A DNA stretch of 64,000 bases from Saccharopolyspora_D taberi (GTDB taxonomy: Bacteria > Actinomycetota > Actinomycetes > Mycobacteriales > Pseudonocardiaceae): contig NZ_BAAAUX010000014.1 in the NCBI RefSeq assembly GCF_039534165.1, forward strand, positions 806,001 to 870,000, read 5' to 3'. The translations under genes were made by a program, and so were the position numbers. The notes beneath the pieces are model-generated. The model was not told where the DNA came from and searched no databases. It saw only the letters and a list, made by a program, of their open reading frames with translations. Positions 27,896 through 36,538 of this stretch are shown one piece after another. Position 1 is the first letter of the stretch, and the number at the start of each line of letters is the position of its first letter.

Positions 27896-28720
27896 ATGGT
27901 GGCACCGGACAAACCCGTTGCCGCGGGTGTGGACGGATCGGAAGGTTCCGGCCGAGCGGCGCTCTGGGCGGCTGCGGAGGCCGCCCGCCGCGGGGCCGGG
28001 CTCCGGCTGGTGATCGTCAACGACGACCCTGTTCGCGCCGACCACGCCGAGCAGGCGGTGCACGAGATCGCGACCAAATGCCGTGCGCACGCACCGGATG
28101 TCGAGGTGACCGCGGAGGTCGTCACCGGCCGTCCCGTGGAGGAGTTGCTGCGTCTCAGCGGCGCCGCGCAGCTGGTGGTCCTCGGCGCACGCGGGCGCGG
28201 CGGCTTCACCCAGGCCCTGCTCGGCGGGGTGAGCACCGGCGTTGCCACCCAGGCGTCCTGTCCGGTGGTCGTCGTACGCAGGGACGTCCCCGAGACCGCG
28301 GGCCCGGTGGTCGTGGGAGTCGACGATTCGGCGTGCAGCCGGGAAGCGTTGCGGTTCGCCTATGCCGCAGCAGCACGCCTGGGCGCCGACCTGGTCGCAT
28401 TGGAGGCGTGGCACGAGGAGGGGCTGCTCGCGGTGCCGCTCGCGCCGCCCGATCGGGACCGCGTGCAACACGAGGTCGAGCAGTCGCTGGCCAAGCAGAC
28501 CGCTCCGCTGCGCGAACGGTACCCGGCGGTCAGGACCCGCGAGGTGGTGCAGCGCGGTCACGCGGTGTCGGCGCTGACCGACGCCGCCCGCGACGCGCGG
28601 CTGCTGGTCGTGGGCCATCGCGGCAGTGGCGGGTTCGACAGCCTGTTCCTCGGCTCGGTGGCCGCCGGGGTGCTGCACCACGCCCCGTGCCCGGTGGCCG
28701 TCGTCCGCGGCGCGGGCTAG
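27896..28720 (+). CDS. Tandem universal stress protein (UspA domains x2)
   Basis: A 274-aa protein with two UspA domains beginning AAGVDGSEGSGRAAL and VVVGVDDSACSREAL. The ATP loops are GARGRGGFTQALLGGVS (Ser/Thr position altered) and GHRGSGGFDSLFLGSV. Divergent paralogue of the preceding USP; together they form a stress-response pair close to a ferritin gene. Confidence 0.9.
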   Translation: MVAPDKPVAAGVDGSEGSGRAALWAAAEAARRGAGLRLVIVNDDPVRADHAEQAVHEIATKCRAHAPDVEVTAEVVTGRPVEELLRLSGAAQLVVLGARGRGGFTQALLGGVSTGVATQASCPVVVVRRDVPETAGPVVVGVDDSACSREALRFAYAAAARLGADLVALEAWHEEGLLAVPLAPPDRDRVQHEVEQSLAKQTAPLRERYPAVRTREVVQRGHAVSALTDAARDARLLVVGHRGSGGFDSLFLGSVAAGVLHHAPCPVAVVRGAG

Positions 28721-28986
28721 GTCATCAGGTGTTGCGCTCGTCAGCGAGATCGCGGAGGAGCCGGCGAGCGGGCCGCCTGGGGTTTCCGGCGGCCGGGGTG
28801 GCGGCCAGCCGACTCGGACAGCGCGCCCACCAGAGCGATCTCGATGTCACCCGGCTCCGCGGCATCGACCACCTCGACGCCGGCCAGCGGCCGGGGTCGC
28901 CGAGACTCGGCTCCCGGCGAACCCGCACCCACCAGCCGAGCGCCGCAACCCCGGCACCACGTCCGCCCCAGTTGCCGACAACATCG

Positions 28987-29547
28987 CTACAGCTTCCCAC
29001 CGGCGGTGCGCGGGGCGGTCGATTCGTACCTGCTGTCACCGACGGGGTCTCGTTTGAGGTAATCCTCCAAGTCGAACATGTTGCCCTGCGAGCGGTCGGT
29101 GATGTTGAGCATCGTGCTCATCCGCGAGAGCTCGTCGACCTGCTCGGACAGGAACCAGCGCATGAACTGCTCCCCGAGGTAGTCGCCCTCCTCCCGCAGG
29201 ACGCTCGACAACGTGGTGACCTCCTGGGTCACGGTCCGTTCCTGTTCAAGGGTGAGCGCGATCGGCTCGCGAGGATCGGAGAAGTCGTTGCGGACGGTCT
29301 GCACCGCCGGGATCTCCACCGCGATGTTGTTGTCCATCATGTACTGGACGACCCGCAGCGCGTGATTGCGCTTGCGCACCGACTGCCGGTAGAAGTAGGC
29401 CGCCAGCCGGGGCAGGTCCCGCTGGTCGAACCACACCGCGATCGCCAGGTACTGCTGCGACGCGTTGAGCTCGTTGCCCACCTGGTCTTCCATCAGGTTC
29501 TGGGCCCGCGAGGTGCGGGGTTCGATCTTCTTCACAACCGCATCCAT
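28987..29547 (-). CDS. Ferritin (BfrB-like) with substituted ferroxidase glutamate
   Basis: A 186-aa four-helix ferritin resembling mycobacterial BfrB throughout: VGNELNASQQYLAIAVWFD (Glu26 ligand), NHALRVVQYMMD (His62), LEQERTVTQEV, EGDYLGEQFMRWFLSEQVDE, and a C-terminal tail. In BfrB the residues before the ferroxidase His read VEERNHA; here they read VRKRNHA, so the metal-binding Glu is Lys59. Oxidation of Fe(II) may therefore be impaired or done in mixed cages. The 266 bp between it and the USP gene hold no supportable gene. Confidence 0.9.
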   Translation of the reverse strand: MDAVVKKIEPRTSRAQNLMEDQVGNELNASQQYLAIAVWFDQRDLPRLAAYFYRQSVRKRNHALRVVQYMMDNNIAVEIPAVQTVRNDFSDPREPIALTLEQERTVTQEVTTLSSVLREEGDYLGEQFMRWFLSEQVDELSRMSTMLNITDRSQGNMFDLEDYLKRDPVGDSRYESTAPRTAGGKL

Positions 29548-29757
29548 GGGAAAACGCTACGACGGGCCGGGCGTGCGCGCGAAAGTTCGCCGCCGGCACG
29601 CCCGGGTCGTCTCAGCCGTGCGGCTGAACCGGATGATCAACGGAGGGACGCGGGTTGTCCTGAGTGGATCGTTTGACGACCATGCGGGCACGCCTTGATC
29701 GCCGAATCGCGTCCTCCCGCCAGGCGGCGGGCTCCTTCCCCAGGCTGGAGTGTCCGA

Positions 29758-31017
29758 GTGAGCGTGCTGCCGGAACGCCGGGACCAGCTGCTGGCCGCGT
29801 TCGTCACCGCGGGGTCCGTCTTCGGCGACACCGCCGCGCAAAGCGCTCTCGTGCTGGAGTTCCACGACACCGCGTCCCAGCCGTCGTGGGCGATCACGGC
29901 GCTGCTGATGGCCGCGGCGGTCCCCGCGGCGATCGTCTTCCCCTTCGTGGGCGCGGTGGCAGACCGGTTCGACAGCCGCCACCTCATGACGGTTTCCGCC
30001 GCCGCCAGCGCGTCGTGCTGTCTGGGACTTGCGGCGGCCGACTCGTTCTGGGGAGTCCTGCTGCTGGTTGCGTTGCTCAGCGTGCTGGCCTCGGTCGGCA
30101 CTACGACCCTCAACGCACTTATGCCCGCATTGGCCCGGCCAGGACGTCTGGCGTCGGTGATGGCCGTGCAGCGCGGCGCCGCGCTGATGGGTGCGACCGC
30201 CGGGCTCTCGCTGGGCGGCGTGCTCTCCGGCGCGTTCGGCACCGATGTCGTCCTCCTGCTGGACAGCGCGAGCTTCGCTCTGCTCGGCGCCGGATGCGCC
30301 GCGATCCGAACCCGGCGCCGAGCAGGAACGTTGGCGTGCAAGGGTCCTCGTGCCGCCCGAGCTTCGCGGCGACCTGATGCGTCGGCGAAGCGGTTCTGGT
30401 CCGCGCACCCGCTGCTGCTGACAGCGACCGTCAGCTCGGGCGCGGTGAGCCTCTTCGCGACGACGACCAACGTCGTGCAGGTGTTCTTCGTCAAGGACGT
30501 GGTCGGGACCGACGACGCCGGTTACGGACTGGTCAGCGCGTGCTGGATGGCGGGCATGGTCGTGGCCGTGCCGCTGGCCGGGCGCGTCCCGGACCGCCTC
30601 AGGCCGCTGGTGGCCATGACCATCGCCTGCGAGAGCGCTACCGGCCTGGTCTTCCTGGTGTGCAGTGCCTGGCCCACCGTGCCGGTGACCGCGGCCTGCT
30701 ACGTCGCGGGCGGACTTGCCAGCAGCGGCGTGATCATCGCGCGCGGAACCCTGGTGCAGTTGCTGAGCCGGGAGGAATCGCGTGGGCGAGTCCAGGCCGC
30801 AGCCGGCGCCGCGCGCCGATTCGCGGGCGCGGCGGCGCTCGCGCTTGGGGCGGTGTCGTTGGAAATCTTTGGTGCGCGGGGCACTTTCGCCTTCGCGGGG
30901 TTGGGTTCCGTCGTGATATCGGCCGTCTGCGGGCTACGTCTGGCCGTCGTTCTCCAGCGCGCCAGCGCCGAGCCCGCCGCCGCACACCCGATCCCGGCCA
31001 GGCGGGAACGCCTCTGA
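29758..31017 (+). CDS. MFS transporter, probable RiPP exporter
   Basis: A 419-aa, about 12-TM MFS protein of the MFS_3/enterobactin-exporter type: FVTAGSVFGDTAAQSALVLEF, GAVADRFDSRHLM, LNALMPALARPGRLASVMAVQRGAALMGATAGLSLGG (typical of this export group), and a central cytoplasmic loop rich in Arg/Ala. GTG 29758 has GGAG seven bases upstream. It lies 34 bp before the sulfotransferase gene on the same strand, opposite the RiPP biosynthetic genes. Export of the modified peptide is inferred from location. Confidence 0.78.
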   Translation: MSVLPERRDQLLAAFVTAGSVFGDTAAQSALVLEFHDTASQPSWAITALLMAAAVPAAIVFPFVGAVADRFDSRHLMTVSAAASASCCLGLAAADSFWGVLLLVALLSVLASVGTTTLNALMPALARPGRLASVMAVQRGAALMGATAGLSLGGVLSGAFGTDVVLLLDSASFALLGAGCAAIRTRRRAGTLACKGPRAARASRRPDASAKRFWSAHPLLLTATVSSGAVSLFATTTNVVQVFFVKDVVGTDDAGYGLVSACWMAGMVVAVPLAGRVPDRLRPLVAMTIACESATGLVFLVCSAWPTVPVTAACYVAGGLASSGVIIARGTLVQLLSREESRGRVQAAAGAARRFAGAAALALGAVSLEIFGARGTFAFAGLGSVVISAVCGLRLAVVLQRASAEPAAAHPIPARRERL

Positions 31018-31051
31018 TGCACTGTCCGCGAAGACGAGAACGGAGAAGAAA

Positions 31052-32023
31052 ATGCTGGAACAGATGGTCGAGCGCGGCGCCCTGCCCGTCGCCGTCGACA
31101 CCGATCGGGACGTCCTCGTCCTGAGTCCGCTGGCGGAAGCCCGCTTCGACGAACCGAGCTTCGACGGTACGGCCCGGGCCGGAGCCGACGGACGGCTGTA
31201 CCGCTGGACCCTGGATGACTTCGTCGACCAGGTCGCGAAGTACCGGCCGACCCAGCCGCTCCGGCTGATCGCGCACACCTCGCGCTGCGGGTCGACGCTG
31301 CTGGCGAACCTCCTCGGACTCCGGCCGCACCACATGGTTCTCAAGGAACCGGGCTTCCTCGTCCACTCGTCCCAGCGCGCTCTCCGACGCGGGCCGAGCC
31401 GGGAGGACGTGCTCCTGCGCGCTCTTCTGCACTACTGCCGCGCGGTGGCGGACGCACACCACCGCAGTCTCGTCGTGAAGCTGACCAGTTGGACCGCACC
31501 ACTGATCCTGCGCGCGCTGGAGGGCAGTCCCGACGTCCGGTGGCTGTTCCAATGGCGCGATCCAGCCGCAGTGGTCGCCTCCCAGCTGGCCTCCTCACCG
31601 CGATGGTGGACGCACGAAGACATTCGAAGCGACGTCGCTCGTTTGCTTGCGCACCAAGATGAAACCGACCCGGCGCGCTTCTACGCCCTGGTGTGGTGCG
31701 CAATCACCAACGCGGCCTTGTCGACGCCGATGCCCAGTCTGCGGTACGAGGATCTCGTGTCGGACAAGCTGCGGGCCCTGCTTGCCGCCGAGGAATGGCT
31801 TTCTCTGGGAGTGGCGCAGGCTGCCCCGGACGGCTTCGAGGAGCGGAAGTCCCAGTACTCCAAAGGATCCAGCTCTCAGCGTTTCGACCCGGTGGGCGCG
31901 CACCGGAGGCCGCAGCTGGAAGAACACCAAGCCACGGCCGTCCAGAGCCTGTCCGGGGAACTCCTGTCCGCCCTCCAGAACACAGCGGTTCCCTTGCTCG
32001 GGCCCGCAAAGGCCCGTCCCTGA
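31052..32023 (+). CDS. PAPS-dependent sulfotransferase
   Basis: A 323-aa protein. The 5'-phosphosulfate loop is TSRCGSTLLANLL (76-88) and the 3'-phosphate region is WRDPAAVVASQLASSPRWW, the order and spacing used by P-loop sulfotransferases. A short N-terminal domain (about 1-65) precedes the fold. GGAG precedes ATG 31052 by seven bases. With an APS kinase gene in the same cluster making PAPS, its target is plausibly the cluster's own peptide, whose single core residue able to take an O-sulfate is a Tyr. A small-molecule target cannot be excluded. Confidence 0.78.
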   Translation: MLEQMVERGALPVAVDTDRDVLVLSPLAEARFDEPSFDGTARAGADGRLYRWTLDDFVDQVAKYRPTQPLRLIAHTSRCGSTLLANLLGLRPHHMVLKEPGFLVHSSQRALRRGPSREDVLLRALLHYCRAVADAHHRSLVVKLTSWTAPLILRALEGSPDVRWLFQWRDPAAVVASQLASSPRWWTHEDIRSDVARLLAHQDETDPARFYALVWCAITNAALSTPMPSLRYEDLVSDKLRALLAAEEWLSLGVAQAAPDGFEERKSQYSKGSSSQRFDPVGAHRRPQLEEHQATAVQSLSGELLSALQNTAVPLLGPAKARP

Positions 32024-32030
32024 TCTCGGG

Positions 32031-33329
32031 TTATTCCGGACCTCGCAAGGCGACCAGTCCCGCCCGTGCGAGATCCACCAGCAACTCCCCCACCTGCTCC
32101 GAGGAAACGGTGCTTCCCGCCTCGGCAACCAGCTCGGCGAGCGTGACCTCCCTCCCGACGGCCAACCGCTTCAGGACCGGCGTGACCGCGACCGGGTAAC
32201 GCCGTTCCAACCCACCGGCGCTCAGCAGGACCTCGGCCTGTTCCTCGGTCACGACCGCCCGCCGGGCGCGTAGCTGCGCGCGCATGCCGTCGTCGTCCGG
32301 CAAGTGCGGCTCCGCCAGAGCTGTGTGCGGCAGCGCGTATCCGGGGTCGGCCTGCCTGGCCGCGTCGCGGTGCACGGCCATCCGGTCCAGGACAGTCGGA
32401 TCCTGCAAACGATCAAGCACCAGCCGCCGCAGCTCGGCGAGGTACGCGTGCTGCGTTTGGGAGTCCTCGAACCTCGGGAGATCCGCTCGCACCAGATCCT
32501 CGTCCCGCAATGAGCCGGCCACCCATTCCAGCAGGTCGGCACCGGTGGCCCGCCGAAGGCCGAACGTCAGGTGCAGCGACGGACCACTTGTCGCGTTGAC
32601 CGCGTGCCACCAACCACGGGGCAGGTAGAGCACCTGGCCCGGTTCGAGCACGAACTCGGTGATCGGCTCCTCCGGCGCGCGGACCGACATCTCCATGTCG
32701 TCCTGCAGCGGAAGAGGATGCCGTGGGCCGAAGATCTTCCAGGACTTGCGCCCGGCGAGCTGCACGACGAGGACGTCGTGCGGATCGTAGTGCGTGTTGG
32801 AGCCGGGGATGTCGGTGCAGGAAGCGTAGAGGTTGACCCCGACGGACTCGCGCAGGTCCCGCTCCAGGGCCGCGGCGAGGTCGCGCACCGGCGCGGACAG
32901 CTGGTCCACATCGCGCAGTCGAAGAGTTGCTCCTGCGCGCAACTGCGTGGTCAGCGCTCCCGGGCGCAACCGCTGCCAAGTCTGGCGGAAACGGGTGATT
33001 TCGGGGGCGGTGTAGGCGTACTCGGGCACCAACCGTCCCCGGTTCAGCAGCCGCAGCTGGGTTCCGTCCAGCCGGTGTTCGGTCAGCAGGCGGTTGAGCG
33101 CGTCCCAGTCGAACAGGTCGGTAAACCGAGACGCGGAATGTTCGCCGAACACCTGGAAGTCGCGCCCGTACACGTTCGCGAAGAACTCCTCGGTTGTCTT
33201 CGGCGCCACGAGCCAGGCCAGCCCGGGGTCGTCGACGCGGGAACCCCGGTTCGGAGCACCAGTTCCGGCGGAGGGCTCCTCCAGGTCCGTGACCTCGTTC
33301 CTGGATCCGGTGGTCGGCTGTGCTGTCAT
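32031..33329 (-). CDS. JmjC/cupin-fold Fe(II)/2-oxoglutarate oxygenase (ROX-like)
   Basis: A 432-aa protein. The cupin core has the iron triad HxD (H180, D182 in NTHYDPHD) and a distal His in PRGWWHAV (H242), plus a 2-oxoglutarate-binding-type Lys in GRKSWKIFGP, as in ribosomal-oxygenase/YcfD-like enzymes that hydroxylate Arg or His. The last 80 residues form a winged-helix-like segment (VLKRLAVGREVTLAELVAEAG...LVDLARAGLVAL). This could serve as a peptide-binding module. ATG 33329 follows GGAGAGG by nine bases. Divergent from the methyltransferase; part of the RiPP locus. Confidence 0.8.
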   Translation of the reverse strand: MTAQPTTGSRNEVTDLEEPSAGTGAPNRGSRVDDPGLAWLVAPKTTEEFFANVYGRDFQVFGEHSASRFTDLFDWDALNRLLTEHRLDGTQLRLLNRGRLVPEYAYTAPEITRFRQTWQRLRPGALTTQLRAGATLRLRDVDQLSAPVRDLAAALERDLRESVGVNLYASCTDIPGSNTHYDPHDVLVVQLAGRKSWKIFGPRHPLPLQDDMEMSVRAPEEPITEFVLEPGQVLYLPRGWWHAVNATSGPSLHLTFGLRRATGADLLEWVAGSLRDEDLVRADLPRFEDSQTQHAYLAELRRLVLDRLQDPTVLDRMAVHRDAARQADPGYALPHTALAEPHLPDDDGMRAQLRARRAVVTEEQAEVLLSAGGLERRYPVAVTPVLKRLAVGREVTLAELVAEAGSTVSSEQVGELLVDLARAGLVALRGPE

Positions 33330-33351
33330 CACATTGGTCCTCTCCATTTGT

Positions 33352-33370
33352 CGAACGGGTTTCTCGTTCG
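33352..33370. promoter_or_regulatory. Inverted repeat in the divergent oxygenase/methyltransferase promoter
   Basis: CGAACG (33352-33357) and CGTTCG (33365-33370) form six-base arms seven bases apart in the 74-bp divergent promoter. A possible operator shared by the two genes; the regulator is unknown. Confidence 0.3.
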
Positions 33371-33403
33371 GCCCGCGGCAAATCTCTGGATACGATCTTT
33401 CCC

Positions 33404-34135
33404 ATGTCTGATCACGCCCCCAGCAATTACGAGACCCGCATCGCCGACTCCTACGACACGTGGTTCCGGGGCCAGCCCACACAGGCCACTGTGGACCGTT
33501 TGGCCGAACTGGCCGGGGACGGCCCCCTTCTGGAGCTGGGCGTCGGTACCGGCCGGGTCGCGATTCCCCTGGCCCACCGGGGACTTCCGGTGCACGGTGT
33601 CGACGCTTCCGAATCGATGGTGGCCAGGCTTCGGGACAAGCCCGGAGGCGACGAGGTCGCCGTGACGATCGGCGACTTCAGCGAGGTCCCGGTCAGCGGC
33701 AGCTTCTCCGTGATCTACGCGGCCACCGCGACCTTCTTCGAGCTTCCGTCCCAGGAGCAGCAGGTGAGCTGCTTCGCCAACGTGGCACGTCACCTGACAC
33801 CCGGTGGCTTCTTCGTCCTCGACGGTCTGCTGCCCGATGCGCACGTGGACAGCAGCGGCCAGGGAATGCGGACCATGCAGGACGCCGAGCAGTTGGTGAT
33901 GAACACCCGCACCTTCGACCGCGCCACCCAGCGCCTGCAGTCGCGCTACGTCATCGTCTCCCCGGCCGGGATCGAGTTCATGCAGACCGCGTTCCGCTAC
34001 GCCTGGCCGGGCGAGCTCGACCTGATGGCGCGGATGGTGGGGCTGGAGCTGCACGAGCGGTACGGGAGCTGGAGCGGAGCGCCGTTCAACCGCGCAAGCA
34101 CGATGCACGTCTCCGTCTACCGTTCCGCCACCTGA
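33404..34135 (+). CDS. Class I SAM-dependent methyltransferase
   Basis: A 243-aa protein: motif I LLELGVGTGRVAIPLA, acidic loop VHGVDASESMVARL, VTIGDFSEVP, and the late FFVLDGLLPD. The C-terminal half (RLQSRYVIVSPAGIEFMQTAFRYAWPGELDLMARMVGLELHERYGSW) is usual for small-molecule or peptide N/O-methyltransferases. It is enclosed by RiPP genes, so it may methylate the peptide, for instance an acidic side chain or the C-terminus. The substrate is not readable from sequence. Confidence 0.85.
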   Translation: MSDHAPSNYETRIADSYDTWFRGQPTQATVDRLAELAGDGPLLELGVGTGRVAIPLAHRGLPVHGVDASESMVARLRDKPGGDEVAVTIGDFSEVPVSGSFSVIYAATATFFELPSQEQQVSCFANVARHLTPGGFFVLDGLLPDAHVDSSGQGMRTMQDAEQLVMNTRTFDRATQRLQSRYVIVSPAGIEFMQTAFRYAWPGELDLMARMVGLELHERYGSWSGAPFNRASTMHVSVYRSAT

Positions 34136-34154
34136 TGTCCGATCCGCACCGACG

Positions 34155-35420
34155 TCAGCCGAACGGATGCGGCGGCGGACGGTGTCCACCCGGTTCGGCC
34201 GGGACGACCGCCTTCCGCTCGTCTCCCGGCAGTGCGCGGGCGCCGGGCACGACCACCCGCAGGGCGACCGAGCCCTCCGGCCCCAGACCCGGAACTGTCG
34301 TGTCGACCACGACGGCGGCAGAACGCGTGTGCTCGCACAAGGAATCGACCAGCTCGCTCGTGTCGAGCGCCTGACCCGACCGTTCGCGCTCGCCCCCATG
34401 CTCCCCTCCGTCGAAGTCGACCACACCCCAAGCTTCCGACCGGCCCACCCGCCGGCACAGGCGACTCCACGGGTTCAGGCCCAAGCGCCCGTGGAACGCG
34501 GCCAACCCGTGCTCGACCGCGTTGCGCGGCGGTACCTGCGACGACGCGCCCCACTCGCGCCAGGCGATCTCAGCGGCCTTCGAGGACCGCATGCTCCACC
34601 GCAACATCAATGCTTCGTAGCCCGCGGCTTCGACTCCCCTGCACAGTTCGTCGGCGCTGGAATCCACCACGCAACGAGCACCGAAAGCCTGCTCACGCCC
34701 CTCGGGCGTGGCCAGGCAGACCACCACGCATCCGGTTCGAGCGGGACCGGCCAGCAACAGCGCACCGGCGCGGAGCCCCATTCCGTCCACTGTGGCTTCC
34801 AGATCTCGTGGCAGCGCGATTCGCCGACCGTCCGGGACGTCAGCACCGACGCCGTACCAGGCCCGCCAGACCAGATCCCGCTCCAGGGTCTCCAGCAGGG
34901 CATGCCGCACAGCGGAGTCGTGGTCGTGGTGGGCGGCCAGGCCCGTGGAACCCACGTTGATCACCGTCGGCGAGCGGTGCTGGAGGAAAACCGCCCCCGC
35001 CGGGACCAACGTCGGCTCGCCGGTGAGCAGGCACTCACCGTTCACCCATTGCAGACGGAACTCGCGGTCCTCGGCGCCTCCACTCCCGTGCCAGGAAGCC
35101 GGGTCCAGCGCCGTTCGCCCGGCCCTTCGGAGCTCCGAGAAGGACGCGACCGTCGCCCGGCCCTCCGCTGTGCGCCCGGCGATGATGTTGGCCGCCCGTT
35201 CGAACAGTTCGCCCCGGGTGCGCGGCACCACGGACTCCTCGCTGCGGCCCGCGGCTGATCCGACGACGACCTGATCACCGCCCGCTGCCGGGTTCCGCCC
35301 GAAAGCCGGGCTTCGGGCGGCGATCCGGCCGAACACGATCTCAGGATTCCCGGGGAACGGGTTGAACAGGTGAACCCGGGTCGGCAGTGCCGGTACCGCT
35401 TCCTGGGGCCGGATCGGCAT
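34155..35420 (-). CDS. YcaO-domain ATP-dependent peptide-modifying enzyme
   Basis: A 421-aa protein with the YcaO order RGELFERAANIIAGRTAEG, INVGSTGLAAHHDHDSAVRHALLETLERD (acidic Mg-ATP residues), RCVVDSSADELCRGVEAAGYEAL, SSKAAEIAWREW, and a Pro-rich C-terminus ending PPPHPFG, the tail that reaches the active site. YcaO enzymes activate a backbone amide, giving azolines, thioamides or amidines. No E1-like partner or TfuA is adjacent. The ATG overlaps the HExxH gene stop by one base (TGATG), so the two are made together. The precursor core lacks Cys/Ser/Thr, so azoline formation there is unlikely. Confidence 0.88.
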   Translation of the reverse strand: MPIRPQEAVPALPTRVHLFNPFPGNPEIVFGRIAARSPAFGRNPAAGGDQVVVGSAAGRSEESVVPRTRGELFERAANIIAGRTAEGRATVASFSELRRAGRTALDPASWHGSGGAEDREFRLQWVNGECLLTGEPTLVPAGAVFLQHRSPTVINVGSTGLAAHHDHDSAVRHALLETLERDLVWRAWYGVGADVPDGRRIALPRDLEATVDGMGLRAGALLLAGPARTGCVVVCLATPEGREQAFGARCVVDSSADELCRGVEAAGYEALMLRWSMRSSKAAEIAWREWGASSQVPPRNAVEHGLAAFHGRLGLNPWSRLCRRVGRSEAWGVVDFDGGEHGGERERSGQALDTSELVDSLCEHTRSAAVVVDTTVPGLGPEGSVALRVVVPGARALPGDERKAVVPAEPGGHRPPPHPFG

Positions 35421-36424
35421 CAGGCGGAAACCCCGTCGTTGACCCGCAGCGCCGCGCGAGCTCCGGCTTCGTCCAACACCAGGCAGCCGTGGTCCGACAG
35501 CGCCTCCCGGTGGCGGTGGAGCAGGTTCCTGGCCTGATCCGCTTGCCCGATCAGCTGATCGAGGCGGACCCGCAACGTCTCCCGCTTGGCCGGGAACGTG
35601 TCTTCGTCCGCCAGCAAGCGTTCGTAGAGCTCACAACACCGTTCCAGGACGACGAGCTGTTGGAAAAGCCCGGCGAGCGGGCGGGGGTCGGAACGCAGCG
35701 GAGTCTCCGACAGGGTTTCCGCAGCGTCGGCGACGAGGAAGGGCCGGACGGCGTTCGCCCCGTTGCACCGGTTGTGCGTTCCCTCGTGCACGAGCGCTTC
35801 GGCGCAATGCACCGCGGCTGGGAGTCCGCCCTCGCCGTCGGCGAATCGGCGGCGGTTCAGGAAGACCGCTCCATGAGAGGTGAAATCGGTGAATCCCGCG
35901 ATCCGGTTGCTGTCCATGAGAACCACTTGACGGACGACCGCGGCCAGCTCGGCGAGGACTTCCGGCCAGAACTCGGCCAACAGGCAAGCCGTGGCGCAGA
36001 GAACCGCACGCTCGGATGCGCCCCAGTCGATCGCCTGGGCGGTCGTCGGCGAACCGTCTGCTTTCGGCGGGGTTTGCTTCAAAGCCCGCGCGAGACTGTC
36101 CCGCAGATGCGGTTCGGACGGGGCGAGATCCACCTGCCAAGCCGCGCACGCACTCTTCGACGCCCTTTCCGCACTCTCCTCGGACAAGGCGATCAACGTC
36201 GCCAGCTGGTCGTCCTGTCCCGGCGCGTGCCCCGAACGACGGGCCGTCTGCACCTGGTAGGCCCATGCACAGCTACCGGGATAGCGCAGATCCAGAAGTC
36301 TGAGGGACTCCTCATCTCTGGAGGTTCCGTCGCCGGAAGGGGGAATCCCCAGAACACCGCGGATCACGTCTTGGACCGCTGCCGACTCCCGTGCCGCCTC
36401 GCCTGCGTCGGGCTCTATGCGCAC
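35420..36424 (-). CDS. HExxH-motif putative peptide beta-hydroxylase (RiPP maturase)
   Basis: A 334-aa protein with LVHEGTHNRCN (H213, E214, H217) in a helical scaffold. It resembles the HExxH-motif peptide-modification proteins of actinobacterial RiPP loci, a group now linked to 2-oxoglutarate-dependent beta-hydroxylation of core residues rather than proteolysis. GTG 36424 has AGGAGGAA seven bases upstream. It follows the precursor gene by 114 bp containing a hairpin, and is coupled to the YcaO gene by a TGATG overlap. A metallopeptidase role is the alternative. Confidence 0.78.
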   Translation of the reverse strand: MRIEPDAGEAARESAAVQDVIRGVLGIPPSGDGTSRDEESLRLLDLRYPGSCAWAYQVQTARRSGHAPGQDDQLATLIALSEESAERASKSACAAWQVDLAPSEPHLRDSLARALKQTPPKADGSPTTAQAIDWGASERAVLCATACLLAEFWPEVLAELAAVVRQVVLMDSNRIAGFTDFTSHGAVFLNRRRFADGEGGLPAAVHCAEALVHEGTHNRCNGANAVRPFLVADAAETLSETPLRSDPRPLAGLFQQLVVLERCCELYERLLADEDTFPAKRETLRVRLDQLIGQADQARNLLHRHREALSDHGCLVLDEAGARAALRVNDGVSA

Positions 36425-36477
36425 CTTGCTCTTCCTCCTGCTCTCCCCGCGGCCGGGCGGGGATCCGTCCAGAAATG

Positions 36478-36511
36478 CGGCGGGGAGCGAGGAAAGCCCC
36501 GCTCCCCGCCG
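36478..36511 (-). terminator. Hairpin between precursor and maturase genes
   Basis: CGGCGGGGAGCG (36478-36489) pairs with CGCTCCCCGCCG (36500-36511), 12 bp with a 10-base loop; on the minus strand it is followed by CATTTC. Partial terminators at this place are common in peptide operons and would yield more precursor than enzyme message. Confidence 0.6.
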
Positions 36512-36538
36512 GTCATGACCTCACTCGGCGCAGGACGC

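Noticed and set aside
28721..28986. Minus-strand ORFs in the 266 bp between the stress protein and ferritin genes
   Set aside because: Overlapping frames with no start signal, no motif and no consistent codon bias; left as non-coding.
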